In this document: one piece after another, positions 55,737 to 64,000 of the stretch
How the letters are laid out: the number at the start of each line of letters is the position of its first letter
Position numbering within the stretch: the stretch's first letter is position 1
Notes under the pieces: generated by a model
Seen by the model: the letters and a program-made list of their open reading frames with translations, nothing else
Told to the model about the DNA's origin: nothing
The model's database searches: none
NCBI RefSeq assembly: GCF_002760665.1
Contig: NZ_PDOB01000024.1
Span: forward strand, 1-64,000
Reading direction: 5' to 3'
Source of the DNA: Massilia psychrophila
GTDB taxonomy: Bacteria; Pseudomonadota; Gammaproteobacteria; Burkholderiales; Burkholderiaceae_D
Length of the DNA stretch: 64,000 nt
Position numbers and translations under genes: made by a program

Positions 55737-56585
55737 TTATTCTCCTGCTTTCTCAGCGGGGGCTGGGGCGGCAGCGGCGACGGCCGGTGCCAGCTTGACA
55801 GCAGGACGGGCACGCACAACCGGTGCGCCAGTGGTGGATGGACGGCCGGCAGGGGCGCCAGGCGGACGCGGACGGCCAGCTGGTTTGCCATCGTCACGGC
55901 GTGGGCCGCGGCTTTTCTTGTCGTCAGCCGGGGTATCGATGACTGGTGCGTCGCCGTTTGGCGCGCGGTCACCCTTGTAGACCCAGACCTTGACGCCGAT
56001 GATGCCGTAGGTCGTTGCCGCTTCGCTGGTGCCGTAGTCGATATCGGCGCGCAGGGTATGCAGAGGCACGCGGCCTTCGCGGTACCATTCTTTACGCGCG
56101 ATCTCGATGCCGTTCAGACGACCGGAAGACATGATCTTGATACCGAGAGCACCGAGGCGCATTGCATTTTGCATTGCACGCTTCATGGCGCGGCGGAACA
56201 TGATCCGTTTTTCCAGCTGCTGGGAGATCGAGTCCGCGATCAGCTGCGAGTCGATTTCCGGCTTGCGGATTTCTTCGATATTGACGTGTACAGGAACGCC
56301 CATGATCTTGGTCAGCGCGGTCTTCAGTACTTCGATGTCCTCGCCTTTTTTACCAATGACCACGCCCGGACGCGAGCTGTAGATCGTGAAGCGCGCGTTC
56401 TTGGCAGGACGCTCGATGACGATGCGGCCGACCGAAGCGTTCTTCAGTTTCTTTTTCAGATAAGCACGTGCTGCGAGGTCTTCGTTGAGCATTTGGGCAA
56501 AGTTACCATTGCCCGCGTACCAACGCGACGCCCAGTTACGGGTTACTGACAGGCGAAAGCCTGTTGGATGAATCTTCTGTCCCAT
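55737..56585 (-). CDS. rpsC: 30S ribosomal protein S3 with a long C-terminal tail
   Basis: A 282-residue S3, against 233 in E. coli. The KH domain ([15 protein letters not shown]) and C-terminal S3 domain are complete to about residue 211 ([13 protein letters not shown]). The remaining 70 or so residues are low-complexity, rich in Ala, Pro, Arg and Asp, and likely disordered. S3 lines the mRNA entry channel. The tail is probably a lineage extension rather than an error, since the frame is clean and the next gene starts 2 bp later. Confidence 0.97.
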   Translation of the reverse strand: MGQKIHPTGFRLSVTRNWASRWYAGNGNFAQMLNEDLAARAYLKKKLKNASVGRIVIERPAKNARFTIYSSRPGVVIGKKGEDIEVLKTALTKIMGVPVHVNIEEIRKPEIDSQLIADSISQQLEKRIMFRRAMKRAMQNAMRLGALGIKIMSSGRLNGIEIARKEWYREGRVPLHTLRADIDYGTSEAATTYGIIGVKVWVYKGDRAPNGDAPVIDTPADDKKSRGPRRDDGKPAGRPRPPGAPAGRPSTTGAPVVRARPAVKLAPAVAAAAPAPAEKAGE

Positions 56586-56594
56586 CGTGACCCC

Positions 56595-56924
56595 TTAGTT
56601 TCCGACAGTCACGTAGATGTGACAGGATTGTTTCGAGATACGATCGCCCCGGCCCTTAGCGCGTGCAGTGAAGCGCTTCAGGATCGGGCCCTTTTCAACG
56701 TAGATCTGAACGATCTTCAACTCGTCGATGTCGGCGCCATCATTGTGTTCGGCGTTCGCAATTGCGGACTCGAGCACTTTCTTGATGATGGTTGCACCTT
56801 TTTTCGGGCTGAATTGCAGAATGTCGAGTGCTGCGCCGACTTTCTTGCCGCGGATCAGATCAGCAACCAGGCGGCCCTTTTGGTCCGACAGGCGCACACC
56901 TTTGAGGATAGCTTTGGTTTCCAT
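56595..56924 (-). CDS. rplV: 50S ribosomal protein L22
   Basis: A 109-residue protein whose beta-hairpin lines the exit tunnel ([20 protein letters not shown] at the end). Its start shares one base with the rpsS stop. Confidence 0.98.
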   Translation of the reverse strand: METKAILKGVRLSDQKGRLVADLIRGKKVGAALDILQFSPKKGATIIKKVLESAIANAEHNDGADIDELKIVQIYVEKGPILKRFTARAKGRGDRISKQSCHIYVTVGN

Positions 56925-57199
56925 TATTTCTTCGCCTTCTTGTCAGCGGCATGGCCCTTGAACGTGCGGGTCAGTGCGAATTCGCCGAGCTTGTGACCAA
57001 CCATGTTCTCGGAGATATACACCGGCACGTGGAGCTTGCCGTTGTGGACTGCGATCGTCAGGCCGATGAAGTCTGGCGAGATCGTCGAACGGCGCGACCA
57101 GGTTTTGACTGGCTTCTTGTCTTTGATCGCTTGCGCGGCTTCGACTTTTTTCACCAGGTGGGCGTCCTGAAACGGCCCTTTTTTCAATGAACGTGTCAT
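56924..57199 (-). CDS. rpsS: 30S ribosomal protein S19
   Basis: A 91-residue head protein ([19 protein letters not shown]). It follows rplB by 9 bp. Confidence 0.98.
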   Translation of the reverse strand: MTRSLKKGPFQDAHLVKKVEAAQAIKDKKPVKTWSRRSTISPDFIGLTIAVHNGKLHVPVYISENMVGHKLGEFALTRTFKGHAADKKAKK

Positions 57200-57208
57200 G
57201 TCTTATCC

Positions 57209-58036
57209 TTATTTCTTGCCGCGGCGCGAGACGATCATCGAAGTCGTACGCTTGTTACGGCGCGTCTTCTTACCCTTCGTCTGTTGGCCCCAAGGCGACA
57301 CTGGATGACGACCAGCTGCGGTTTTACCTTCACCACCACCGTGCGGGTGATCGACCGGGTTCATGACCACACCGCGAACGGTAGGACGAACACCGCGCCA
57401 GCGCATCGCGCCAGCTTTACCGATCTTGCGCAGGCTGTGCTCGGCGTTACCGACTTCGCCTACCGTTGCACGGCATTCGATGTGGACGCGGCGCACTTCA
57501 CCCGAGCGCAGGCGGACCTGGGCGTAGGTGCCTTCGCGGGCCATCAGCACGACGCCGGCGCCGGCGGTACGGGCCATCTGGGCACCCTTACCTGGCAGCA
57601 TTTCGACACAGTGCATCACGGTACCGACCGGGATGTTGCGGATTGGCAGGCAGTTGCCCGACTTGATCGGCGCTTCCGAACCGTTCATCACCGAGTCACC
57701 AATGGCCATGCCTTTGGTGGCGATGATGTACTGGCGCTCACCGTCTGCATAGCACAGCAGGGCGATGTTGGCGGTACGGTTTGGATCGTATTCGATCCGC
57801 TCGACCTTCGCCGGAATACCATCCTTCTGGCGCTTGAAGTCGATCAGGCGATAGTGCTGCTTGTGACCGCCGCCGATGTGGCGGGTGGTGATGTGACCGT
57901 TGTTGTTACGACCAGCAGTCTTCGATTTCTTTTCAACCAGGGCAGCAAACGGACGACCTTTGTACAGGTCGGGGTTCACCACCTTCACCATGCCGCGACG
58001 GCCTGGTGAGGTTGGTTTCATCTTTACGAGTGCCAT
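57209..58036 (-). CDS. rplB: 50S ribosomal protein L2
   Basis: A 275-residue core protein next to the peptidyl-transferase centre. The conserved [14 protein letters not shown] loop is present. Its start codon shares a base with the rplW stop. Confidence 0.98.
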   Translation of the reverse strand: MALVKMKPTSPGRRGMVKVVNPDLYKGRPFAALVEKKSKTAGRNNNGHITTRHIGGGHKQHYRLIDFKRQKDGIPAKVERIEYDPNRTANIALLCYADGERQYIIATKGMAIGDSVMNGSEAPIKSGNCLPIRNIPVGTVMHCVEMLPGKGAQMARTAGAGVVLMAREGTYAQVRLRSGEVRRVHIECRATVGEVGNAEHSLRKIGKAGAMRWRGVRPTVRGVVMNPVDHPHGGGEGKTAAGRHPVSPWGQQTKGKKTRRNKRTTSMIVSRRGKK

Positions 58037-58353
58037 TATTTAGCCTCCTCGGAGAAGTTGATTTCCTGGCCAGGCTTCAGGCACACGAAAGCACGCTTGG
58101 TATGGTTGCGACGGCCATTGAATCGGCCCGAACGCTTCTGCTTACCCTGGCGATTGGCTGTCTGCACGGACAGGACTTCAACCTTGAACAACAGTTCAAC
58201 GGCTGCCTTGATTTCAGGCTTGGTCGCATCCGGCAATACGCGGAACACGATCTGCTCGTTCTTTTCCGCGACCATGGTGGCCTTCTCGGAAATGATCGGC
58301 GCCTGGAGCACCTTCATCAGGCGCTCTTCGGAAAATTTCATTACGCCGCTCAT
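58036..58353 (-). CDS. rplW: 50S ribosomal protein L23
   Basis: A 105-residue exit-tunnel protein, the docking point of trigger factor and SRP. The [17 protein letters not shown]-type loop is present. It overlaps rplD by 4 bases. Confidence 0.98.
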   Translation of the reverse strand: MSGVMKFSEERLMKVLQAPIISEKATMVAEKNEQIVFRVLPDATKPEIKAAVELLFKVEVLSVQTANRQGKQKRSGRFNGRRNHTKRAFVCLKPGQEINFSEEAK

Positions 58354-58973
58354 GCGAACATCTCCTCGATCATGGCCAGCGCTGCTTTGGTGACCACGAT
58401 TTTTTTGTAGAACACCAGCGACATCGGATCTGCATGCTTCGGCTCGACGACGAGCACGTGCGGCAGGTTACGCGATGCCAACAACAGGTTTTCTTCGATC
58501 GTGTCGGTGATGATCATGACCGACTCCAGACCCATGCCCTGCAGTTTTTGCGACAGCAGCTTGGTCTTCGGAGCATCAATGCTCAAGGTCTCGACCACGA
58601 CCAGGCGCTCTTCGCGCGCCAGCTGGGACAAGATCGAGCAGATACCTGCGCGATACATCTTCTTGTTCACCTTGTGGGTGAAGTTCTCGTCAGGCGAGTT
58701 CGGGAAGATGCGTCCGCCGCCGCGCCACAGTGGCGACGACGACATACCGGCACGAGCGCGGCCAGTGCCTTTTTGGCGCCATGGCTTTTTGGTCGTGTGG
58801 TGGACTTCTTCACGGTCTTTCTGCTTGCGGTTACCCGAACGCGCGTTAGCGGCGTAGGCGACGACGATTTGGTGAATCAGTGCTTCGTTGTAGTCGCGAC
58901 CAAATACGGTATCGGCTGCAGCGACGTTCGAACCTGCGACAAGTCCTTGCTCATTGAGAAGCTTGAGTTCCAT
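58350..58973 (-). CDS. rplD: 50S ribosomal protein L4
   Basis: A 207-residue protein with the tunnel loop [21 protein letters not shown]. In E. coli L4 represses the S10 operon by acting on its leader; here rplD lies 2 bp behind rplC, without rpsJ before them. Confidence 0.98.
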   Translation of the reverse strand: MELKLLNEQGLVAGSNVAAADTVFGRDYNEALIHQIVVAYAANARSGNRKQKDREEVHHTTKKPWRQKGTGRARAGMSSSPLWRGGGRIFPNSPDENFTHKVNKKMYRAGICSILSQLAREERLVVVETLSIDAPKTKLLSQKLQGMGLESVMIITDTIEENLLLASRNLPHVLVVEPKHADPMSLVFYKKIVVTKAALAMIEEMFA

Positions 58974-58975
58974 AA

Positions 58976-59632
58976 TTAAGCTCCCTTCTGTGCTTTGGAT
59001 TTAACAGCTGGCGAAACGATCACCTGGCCATTTTTCGCACCTGGAATCGCGCCTTTGACCAGCAACAGCTGACGGTCGGCATCGATACGGGCGACTACGA
59101 GATTTTGTACAGTACGGTTGACGTCACCGAGGTGTCCGGTCATGCGCTTACCAGGGAAAACGCGACCTGGATCCTGCGCCATACCGATCGAGCCTGGTAC
59201 GTTGTGCGAACGGGAGTTACCGTGGGTCGCGCGACCGGAAGAGAAGTGATAACGCTTGATGACGCCGGCGTAACCCTTACCAATCGTGACACCTTGCACG
59301 TCGATCTTTTGACCGACTTCGAACAGCGAAGCTGGGACAACGTCGCCAGCTTTCAGTTCGGCAGCTTTTGCGGCATCGACGCGGAATTCCTTCAGCATCG
59401 TACCGGCTTCAACGCCAGCTTTGGCGTGATGACCCGCAACTGCCTTGGTCACGCGGGAAGCGCGACGTTGACCGAATGCGACCTGAACAGCGGCGTAACC
59501 ATCTGTTTCAGGAGTTTTGATTTGCGCAACACGGTTGTTCGATACGTCCAACACGGTAACCGGGATCGAGTCCCCTTCATCCGTGAAAATGCGCATCATA
59601 CCAACCTTGCGACCGAGAAGGCCCAGGCTCAT
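58976..59632 (-). CDS. rplC: 50S ribosomal protein L3
   Basis: A 218-residue protein from [13 protein letters not shown] at 59632; GGAG lies 5 bp upstream. An earlier in-frame ATG at 59650 falls inside a leader hairpin and is not chosen. L3 starts 50S assembly, and the loop near [17 protein letters not shown] contacts the peptidyl-transferase centre. It is the first gene of the S10 block in this window: no rpsJ lies upstream. Confidence 0.97.
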   Translation of the reverse strand: MSLGLLGRKVGMMRIFTDEGDSIPVTVLDVSNNRVAQIKTPETDGYAAVQVAFGQRRASRVTKAVAGHHAKAGVEAGTMLKEFRVDAAKAAELKAGDVVPASLFEVGQKIDVQGVTIGKGYAGVIKRYHFSSGRATHGNSRSHNVPGSIGMAQDPGRVFPGKRMTGHLGDVNRTVQNLVVARIDADRQLLLVKGAIPGAKNGQVIVSPAVKSKAQKGA

Positions 59633-59643
59633 TTTTTCTCCAT

Positions 59644-59667
59644 GCCCCACCTGCGATTGGGCGGGGC
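59644..59667 (-). promoter_or_regulatory. Leader hairpin just before rplC
   Basis: GCCCCGCC and GGTGGGGC (minus strand) pair over eight positions, with one G-U, around an eight-base loop. It ends 2-3 nt before the GGAG of rplC, so it could modulate ribosome access. Confidence 0.6.
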
Positions 59668-59730
59668 TAACTGTTTAACTACCAAGTAAAGGACGGATTC
59701 AACAAAGACGAATCCATACCGAAGCCGGCA

Positions 59731-59759
59731 AGTATAACGCCTAAAAAGGCTTGACGCAA
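59731..59759 (-). promoter_or_regulatory. Sigma-70 promoter of the S10 operon
   Basis: On the minus strand TTGCGT (59754-59759), a 17-bp spacer and TATACT (59731-59736). It predicts a leader of about 92 nt before rplC. The spacer contains the palindrome GCCTTTTTAGGC. Confidence 0.85.
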
Positions 59760-59780
59760 CAGATTAGTTAGGGGTATGGC

Positions 59781-59808
59781 GCGCTGTCGCAGCCGGATGC
59801 GACAGCGC
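59781..59808. promoter_or_regulatory. Eleven-base perfect inverted repeat between divergent promoters
   Basis: GCGCTGTCGCA (59781-59791) and TGCGACAGCGC (59798-59808) flank a six-base loop, midway between the S10 and terD promoters. With no T-run on either side, an operator for the divergent promoters or a remnant of a lost neighbour is more likely than a terminator. Confidence 0.6.
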
Positions 59809-59861
59809 TCGGTCACGCCCCGGGGGGCAACCGTATCCGGCGACTATTTTTCCGCGGTCGC

Positions 59862-59890
59862 TGTACATCAAAATAGTTATTGCCTATATT
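59862..59890 (+). promoter_or_regulatory. Candidate sigma-70 promoter of the terD module
   Basis: TGTACA (59862-59867), a 17-bp spacer and TATATT (59885-59890), matching consensus at four and five of six positions. It predicts a leader of about 40 nt before terD. Confidence 0.55.
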
Positions 59891-59937
59891 ATTGGTAAAA
59901 GCACTATCGTGATCGTCAACCACATGAGGAGTTATCC

Positions 59938-60513
59938 ATGGCAATCAGTCTGCAAAAAGGCGGCAACGTCAACTTGAGTAAAGAAGCGCCCGGCCTCACC
60001 AAGGTGATCATCGGGCTTGGCTGGGATCCGCGCTCCACCGATGGCGCCACGTTCGACCTGGACGGCAGCGCATTCATGCTCAAGTCCGACGCCAAGGTAC
60101 GGGCCGACACCGACTTCATCTTTTACAACAACCTGAAATCGACCGACGGCTCGGTGACGCATGCCGGCGACAACACCACCGGCGTCGGCGAAGGCGACGA
60201 CGAAAAGCTTACCGTCGACCTGGCTGCGGTGCCGCCGGAAATCGCCAAGGTGGCGTTCTGCGTCACGATCCACGAGGCGGAACAGCGCAAGCAAAACTTC
60301 GGCATGGTCGGCAAGGCCTACATCCGCTGCCTGAACGCCAGCGGCGAAGCCGAACTGGCGCGCTACGACCTGTCGGAAGACGGTTCGGTCGAAACGGCAA
60401 TGATTTTCGGCGAGCTGTATCGGGCCGGATCGGAGTGGAAATTCAGGGCCATCGGCCAGGGCTTCAAGGGCGGCCTCGGCCCCCTCGCGCGCTCGTTCGG
60501 GGTCGACGCCTGA
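59938..60513 (+). CDS. terD: TerD-family calcium-binding stress protein
   Basis: A 191-residue TerD-family protein (MAISLQKGGNVNLSKEAPGL) with the acidic calcium-site segments TFDLDGSAFML and GEGDDEKLTVDL and the family's ending AIGQGFKGGLGPLARSFGVDA. TerD proteins bind calcium and occur in tellurite-resistance and wider stress gene sets. AGGAG precedes the start by 6 bp. No terA, terB, terC or terZ homologue is in the window; it instead heads a set of nucleotide-type biosynthetic genes. Whether it confers tellurite resistance cannot be told. Confidence 0.93.
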   Translation: MAISLQKGGNVNLSKEAPGLTKVIIGLGWDPRSTDGATFDLDGSAFMLKSDAKVRADTDFIFYNNLKSTDGSVTHAGDNTTGVGEGDDEKLTVDLAAVPPEIAKVAFCVTIHEAEQRKQNFGMVGKAYIRCLNASGEAELARYDLSEDGSVETAMIFGELYRAGSEWKFRAIGQGFKGGLGPLARSFGVDA

Positions 60514-60633
60514 CCGGAGCTGCCGCGCTGCCGCGCTGCCCGCGGACATGGGGTCCCGTGCCTCGTGTGCGCTGCGGATCGACGCTTGGGTTTACCGTCA
60601 TAATGGCGGCTAGCACATGCATGCGATCGGCGT

Positions 60634-60652
60634 CTGCGGCAGCAAGCCGCAG
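60634..60652 (+). other. Hairpin in the terD / ATP-grasp gap
   Basis: CTGCGGC (60634-60640) pairs with GCCGCAG (60646-60652) around AGCAA, 48 bp before the ATP-grasp start. There is no T-run, so it is not a normal terminator. The 186-bp gap holds nothing else that I can support beyond a duplicated GCCGCGCT near 60526. Confidence 0.4.
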
Positions 60653-60699
60653 TCGCCCGATCCGATGCCTCAAATTACTTCGCATTCATAAAGGGTCCC

Positions 60700-61719
60700 A
60701 TGCGCGTATGGTTCAACAGGACATTCTCGTCCGTGTATTCCGCAATCAACCTGATCCGGGAGGCGGACGTCGAAGGCCGCTTCCATCTTATCTATAGCAA
60801 CGCCAACCCGCACGCCGCGGCGGCGCGGGTGGCGCATGAATTCCATGAAGAGCCTAGCGGGCTCGACAAAGATGCCTACATCGACTGGTGCCTCGATTTT
60901 TGCCGCACGCAGCGGGTCGACATTTTTGTTCCCGGCAAGGCGTCGACCGCGCTGGCCGGCTTGCACGCGCGCTTTGCAGCGCTTGGCACGCGGGTGCTCA
61001 GCGCTGCCGCGCAGGACGCGCTCGAACTGATTCACGATAAAGCGCGCTTTTACGCCGCCGCCGATGTGCCCGGCGCGCCGGTGGCGCAGTTCCGGCCGTT
61101 CGAGACGCTGGCCCAGTTCGACGCCGGCCACGCCGAACTGCGCCCGCGCCATGCGCAACTATGCGTCAAACCGTCGAACTCGGTGTTCGGCCTCGGCTTC
61201 GCCATCCTCGACGAAAAGCGCAGCAGCGCCGCCTTGCTGATCGCCGGCGCCGAGTACCACATCGGCCTGGACGATTTCCGGCGCGGCATTGGCGAACTGG
61301 GCGAATTTCGCACCATGCTGCTGATGGAATACCTCGACGGCCATGAGTACAGCGTCGACTGCGTCGGCGACGCCGGCCGCCTGGTGTGCGCCATCGCGCG
61401 CAAAAAACCAATGAAGGCCGGCCAGGGCCAGCTGATCGACATGCGCGCGGACATCCTGGACGCCACCGCGCGGCTGACCCGCACCCACAAGCTGAACGGC
61501 GTCTTCAACGTGCAGTTCCGCGAGGGTGCGGGCGAACTGCGGCTGCTGGAAATCAACCCGCGCATGTCGGGCGGCATCGGCATGGCTTGCGTGGCCGGCC
61601 CCAATCTGCCCTGGATCGCATTAAAAGGCTTTGCCGACGGCTTCGACCAGGTCGCGGTGCCGGCGGTGCGCAACGGCATCCGCGTGGCCGAACTGAGCGC
61701 GGCGACGGAGCTGACATGA
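60700..61719 (+). CDS. ATP-grasp enzyme of the Ter-linked biosynthetic module
   Basis: A 339-residue ATP-grasp ligase. The N-terminal domain is pre-ATP-grasp like (MRVWFNRTFSSVYSAINLI, then VDIFVPGKAS). The ATP-grasp core shows CVKPSNSVFGLGF, MLLMEYLDGHEYSVDCVG and, near the C-terminus, the metal-binding LRLLEINPRMSGGIG. Such enzymes form carboxylate-amine or similar bonds using ATP through an acyl-phosphate. The substrate is unknown. It is preceded by AAAGGG and overlaps the next gene by 4 bases (ATGA). Companion genes (PRTase, HAD, StiP type) match the Ter-associated set predicted to make a nucleoside-like compound. Confidence 0.87.
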   Translation: MRVWFNRTFSSVYSAINLIREADVEGRFHLIYSNANPHAAAARVAHEFHEEPSGLDKDAYIDWCLDFCRTQRVDIFVPGKASTALAGLHARFAALGTRVLSAAAQDALELIHDKARFYAAADVPGAPVAQFRPFETLAQFDAGHAELRPRHAQLCVKPSNSVFGLGFAILDEKRSSAALLIAGAEYHIGLDDFRRGIGELGEFRTMLLMEYLDGHEYSVDCVGDAGRLVCAIARKKPMKAGQGQLIDMRADILDATARLTRTHKLNGVFNVQFREGAGELRLLEINPRMSGGIGMACVAGPNLPWIALKGFADGFDQVAVPAVRNGIRVAELSAATELT

Positions 61720-62894
61720 GCGCGCAGCCTGACGTTTACCGCATAGCGCTGCCGACCGGCGCGCTCGCGCTGGCGATCCACGACAGCCAGTTCGCGCTCG
61801 ACGACATCATGGGCTTTGCCGCGCGCGACAATGCCAAGCGCGGCTTCCTGTTCCTGTCCAAGGTGCTGGGCAAGCACTGGCCGGTGCGCCCGTCCATGAT
61901 GGCAGCCATCCACCAGTGCCTCGCCGCGGCGGTGCCGGCCATGCAAGGGCCGCTGGTGTTCATCGCCATGGCCGAAACCGCCATTGGCCTCGGCCAGGGC
62001 GTATTCGAAGCGTGGCTGCGCGCCCACCCGGGGCAGGACGCGCTGTTCCTGCACACGTCGCGCTACCGGGTGGGCGACGCTGGAATCATCGAATTCGAGG
62101 AGGCGCACAGCCACGCGCCGCGCCAGTTCCTGCACCTTCCGCCGGGCGAACGCGAGCGCGCTTTGCTGCTTGGCGCAAAAGCGCTGGTGCTGGTCGACGA
62201 CGAGGCCAGCACCGGCAACACGTTCCTGAACCTGGCCAATGCCTGCCGCAAGCTCAATCCCGGGCTCGAGCGGGTGCACCTGGCCACCATCACCAATTTC
62301 ATGGGCGCCGATGCCACCGCCGCGCTGACCGGGCGCTTCGGCCTGCCGGTGACGTTGGGCGCGCCGGTCAGCGGCGAATACACGTTCGAAGCGGGCCCGC
62401 TGGCGCCGTCCGGCGCCAAGGCACAGCGTTTCGACCCGGACGCCGATCGCGGCGCCAGCGCCGGCTTCGGCCGCTATGGGCTCGAACGGCCACTGGCGTC
62501 GCCCGAAGCGCTGGCCGCCAGCCTGGCGGCGCAGGTCGCGGCGGCTGACAAAGTCCTGGTGCTGGGCACCGGCGAATTCATGCATCCTGCCTACCTGCTG
62601 GGCGCGGCGCTGGAACGGCGCGGCGTCGACGTGGTGGTGCAGTCGACTACCCGTTCGCCGATCCTGACCTGGGGCGCCGTCTCGGCGGCGTTAAGTTTTC
62701 CGGACAACTATGGCGAGGGTGTTGCCAATTTCCTGTATAACGTCAGCCCGGGCCAGTACGACCACGTATTCATTTGCCATGAAACAGCGCCGAACCCGGC
62801 GTTGTTCAAGCTTGCAGGCGAGCTCGACGCGCGCCTTTTCCATTTCCTGACCGAGACACATATTGAAGAAGTTTCAGAAATTCCTGTTCGCTGA
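61716..62894 (+). CDS. Phosphoribosyltransferase with C-terminal TRSP domain
   Basis: A 392-residue protein from MSAQPDVYRIALPTG; the frame runs further up inside the ATP-grasp gene, but the ATGA overlap sets this start. The PRPP-binding loop LVLVDDEASTGNTF (158-170) is a clear type I phosphoribosyltransferase signature. The C-terminal domain carries the motif T-R-S-P (312-315, STTRSPIL), which names the TRSP domain. The pair PRTase-TRSP is known from Ter-associated operons. It probably transfers ribose phosphate to, or cleaves it from, a base-like compound. It overlaps the HAD gene by 32 bases. Confidence 0.88.
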   Translation: MSAQPDVYRIALPTGALALAIHDSQFALDDIMGFAARDNAKRGFLFLSKVLGKHWPVRPSMMAAIHQCLAAAVPAMQGPLVFIAMAETAIGLGQGVFEAWLRAHPGQDALFLHTSRYRVGDAGIIEFEEAHSHAPRQFLHLPPGERERALLLGAKALVLVDDEASTGNTFLNLANACRKLNPGLERVHLATITNFMGADATAALTGRFGLPVTLGAPVSGEYTFEAGPLAPSGAKAQRFDPDADRGASAGFGRYGLERPLASPEALAASLAAQVAAADKVLVLGTGEFMHPAYLLGAALERRGVDVVVQSTTRSPILTWGAVSAALSFPDNYGEGVANFLYNVSPGQYDHVFICHETAPNPALFKLAGELDARLFHFLTETHIEEVSEIPVR

Positions 62895-63624
62895 CCTGGA
62901 CGACACGCTGTTCCAGTCGCTGGAAAAATGCGGCGCCTGCGATGCGCTGGAGCCGGCCGCGTTCCTCAAGGACGGCAGCCCCATCTCGTATTCCACCGCT
63001 GCCCAGCGCGCCTTTTTTGCCTTTGCGCAGGACGGCATGACGGTGATCCCGGCGACCGCGCGCAACCTGAACGCGTACCAAAGGGTCGGCCTGTCGTTTG
63101 CCAGCTACGCCGTGCTCGACTACGGCGGCATCGTGCTGAACCCAGGCGGCAGCGTCGACCAGCCCTGGCTGGCGCGGATGCAGCAGGCGATGCACGCCTC
63201 TCTGCCCGGCCTGCAGGAACTGGCCGCGCTGATCGACGCCTGGGCCGGCCGCACCGGTTTTGGCGGGCGCGCGCGCCTGATCGAAGATTTCGCCACGCCG
63301 TTCTACCTGGTGGTCAAGGACCCGGAAAAAATCGCCGCGCGCCTCGAGCCGATCGAGCGCGAGGTCGTGCAGCCGTGGCTCGACGCCGGCGGGCGCGACT
63401 ACTTCATCCACCGCAACGGCAACAACCTGGCGATTTTGCCGTCCGCGCTGAACAAGTCGCATGCGGTGGCCTACGTCACCGAGCGATTGCGCCAGGAACA
63501 TGGCGATATCATTACGTTCGGCATCGGCGACAGCCGTTCCGACGCGCGCTTCATGGCAGCCTGCGACTATGCCATCGTGCCGAGCCGCACCCAGCTGGCC
63601 GGCTTGACCTTGGGAATGCTATGA
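62863..63624 (+). CDS. HAD-superfamily phosphatase of the Ter-linked module (TTG start)
   Basis: A 253-residue HAD enzyme. Motif I is DLDDT (residues 11-15), a second block is VIPATARNLNAY and the C-terminal acidic motif is GIGDSRSDARFM, all typical of the Cof/SPP-like group that dephosphorylates small molecules. No ATG lies before motif I; a TGA sits in frame at 62848, so TTG 62863 is the only reasonable start. It overlaps the PRTase gene by 32 bp and the next gene by 4 (ATGA), showing tight coupling. It likely removes a phosphate from the pathway product. Confidence 0.87.
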   Translation: MKKFQKFLFADLDDTLFQSLEKCGACDALEPAAFLKDGSPISYSTAAQRAFFAFAQDGMTVIPATARNLNAYQRVGLSFASYAVLDYGGIVLNPGGSVDQPWLARMQQAMHASLPGLQELAALIDAWAGRTGFGGRARLIEDFATPFYLVVKDPEKIAARLEPIEREVVQPWLDAGGRDYFIHRNGNNLAILPSALNKSHAVAYVTERLRQEHGDIITFGIGDSRSDARFMAACDYAIVPSRTQLAGLTLGML

Positions 63625-64000
63625 CGGTGTTAGAAAAAACTTTCTCGGGCAGTTACCGTGCCGGCGACGTCAGCTTTTTGCTCAAGCCGCTGCCGCTGCA
63701 AGGCTTCGTCGACATCGCCGAGAAGGAATACCTGATCCAGTCCGGCCAGCGTCACTACAGCGAGATGCTGTCGCCGGAAGCGCTGCCGTCGGCGCGCTAC
63801 CTGAGCGTGTTCCGCGAAGCGTGCGATGCCAACATGGCGCGCATGGCCGCGGACTGCCTGGCACTGGCGGCACTGATCGCCGAGCGGCGCAGCGGACCGG
63901 TGACGCTGGTGTCGCTGGCGCGCGCCGGCACGCCCGTCGGCGTGGTGCTGAACCGGCTGCTGCCGGCCGTGTTCAACCGCGCAACGAGCCACTATTCGGT
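63621..64000 (+). CDS. StiP/PRTase_1-type protein, N-terminal part only
   Basis: From ATG 63621 the frame is open to the window edge (126 codons). It begins MTVLEKTFSGSYRAGDVSFLLKPL and continues ...IAEKEYLIQSGQRHYSEMLSPEALPS. The segment LVSLARAGTPVGVVLNRLL resembles the GTP- or PRPP-type phosphate-binding loop region that led this family to be described both as a phosphoribosyltransferase and as a cysteine-protease-like protein (StiP). Full proteins usually end in a PELOTA-type RNA-binding domain, which would lie outside the window. The call rests on context and partial sequence. Confidence 0.65.
   Translation, partial: MTVLEKTFSGSYRAGDVSFLLKPLPLQGFVDIAEKEYLIQSGQRHYSEMLSPEALPSARYLSVFREACDANMARMAADCLALAALIAERRSGPVTLVSLARAGTPVGVVLNRLLPAVFNRATSHYS

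Overview
The window is chromosomal DNA of a high-GC betaproteobacterium, most likely of the family Oxalobacteraceae (Massilia, Duganella or Janthinobacterium type). This rests on gene order and protein style: lolB-ispE-tRNA-Gln-prs-rplY-pth-ychF, pilMNOPQ next to aroK/aroB and dgt, cyaY/lptM-lysA, System II cytochrome c biogenesis, and a complete S10-spc-alpha ribosomal cluster. The genus is an inference; no 16S rRNA gene is present. Almost everything is core genome, and I see no insertion sequence, prophage or CRISPR array.

Layout. 1-8.5 kb (minus strand): start of a MOSC-domain gene, then ychF, pth, rplY, prs, tRNA-Gln(UUG), ispE, lolB and a TPR protein. 8.5-12.5 kb (plus): mutM, a dynamin-like GTPase and mutY, so two enzymes of the 8-oxoguanine repair system flank a membrane-remodelling GTPase. 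12.7-22.7 kb (minus): pilM-N-O-P-Q, a 701-residue Ig-like lipoprotein, a fused aroK-aroB gene, and dgt. 23-27.3 kb: mrcA (PBP1A), cyaY (minus), a small LptM lipoprotein gene and lysA. 27.3-33.2 kb (minus): msrPQ, ccsB-resB and a dihaem cytochrome c. 33.3-35.1 kb (plus): engB and hemB. 35.1-43.3 kb: a TonB-like protein of unknown role, an RND efflux pump with its adaptor and two-component system, and a divergent Spy-like periplasmic protein. 43.3-45.2 kb: dsbD.

45.4-59.6 kb (minus) holds rplC-D-W-B, rpsS, rplV, rpsC, rplP, rpmC, rpsQ / rplN-X-E, rpsN, rpsH, rplF, rplR, rpsE, rpmD, rplO, secY, infA, rpmJ / rpsM, rpsK, rpsD, rpoA, rplQ. Three things stand out: rpsJ is absent from the head of the S10 operon, which starts at rplC behind its own promoter; a promoter and a structured leader of about 177 nt separate rpsQ from rplN; and rpsD has its own structured leader.

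59.9-64 kb (plus), divergent from the S10 promoter, is a TerD-linked module: TerD, ATP-grasp ligase, phosphoribosyltransferase-TRSP protein, HAD phosphatase and the start of a StiP/PRTase-type protein. The last four are joined by overlapping start and stop codons. This matches the Ter-associated biosynthetic module predicted from comparative genomics to make a nucleoside-like metabolite. Its product is, as far as I know, uncharacterised, and it is the best lead in the window for an undescribed pathway.
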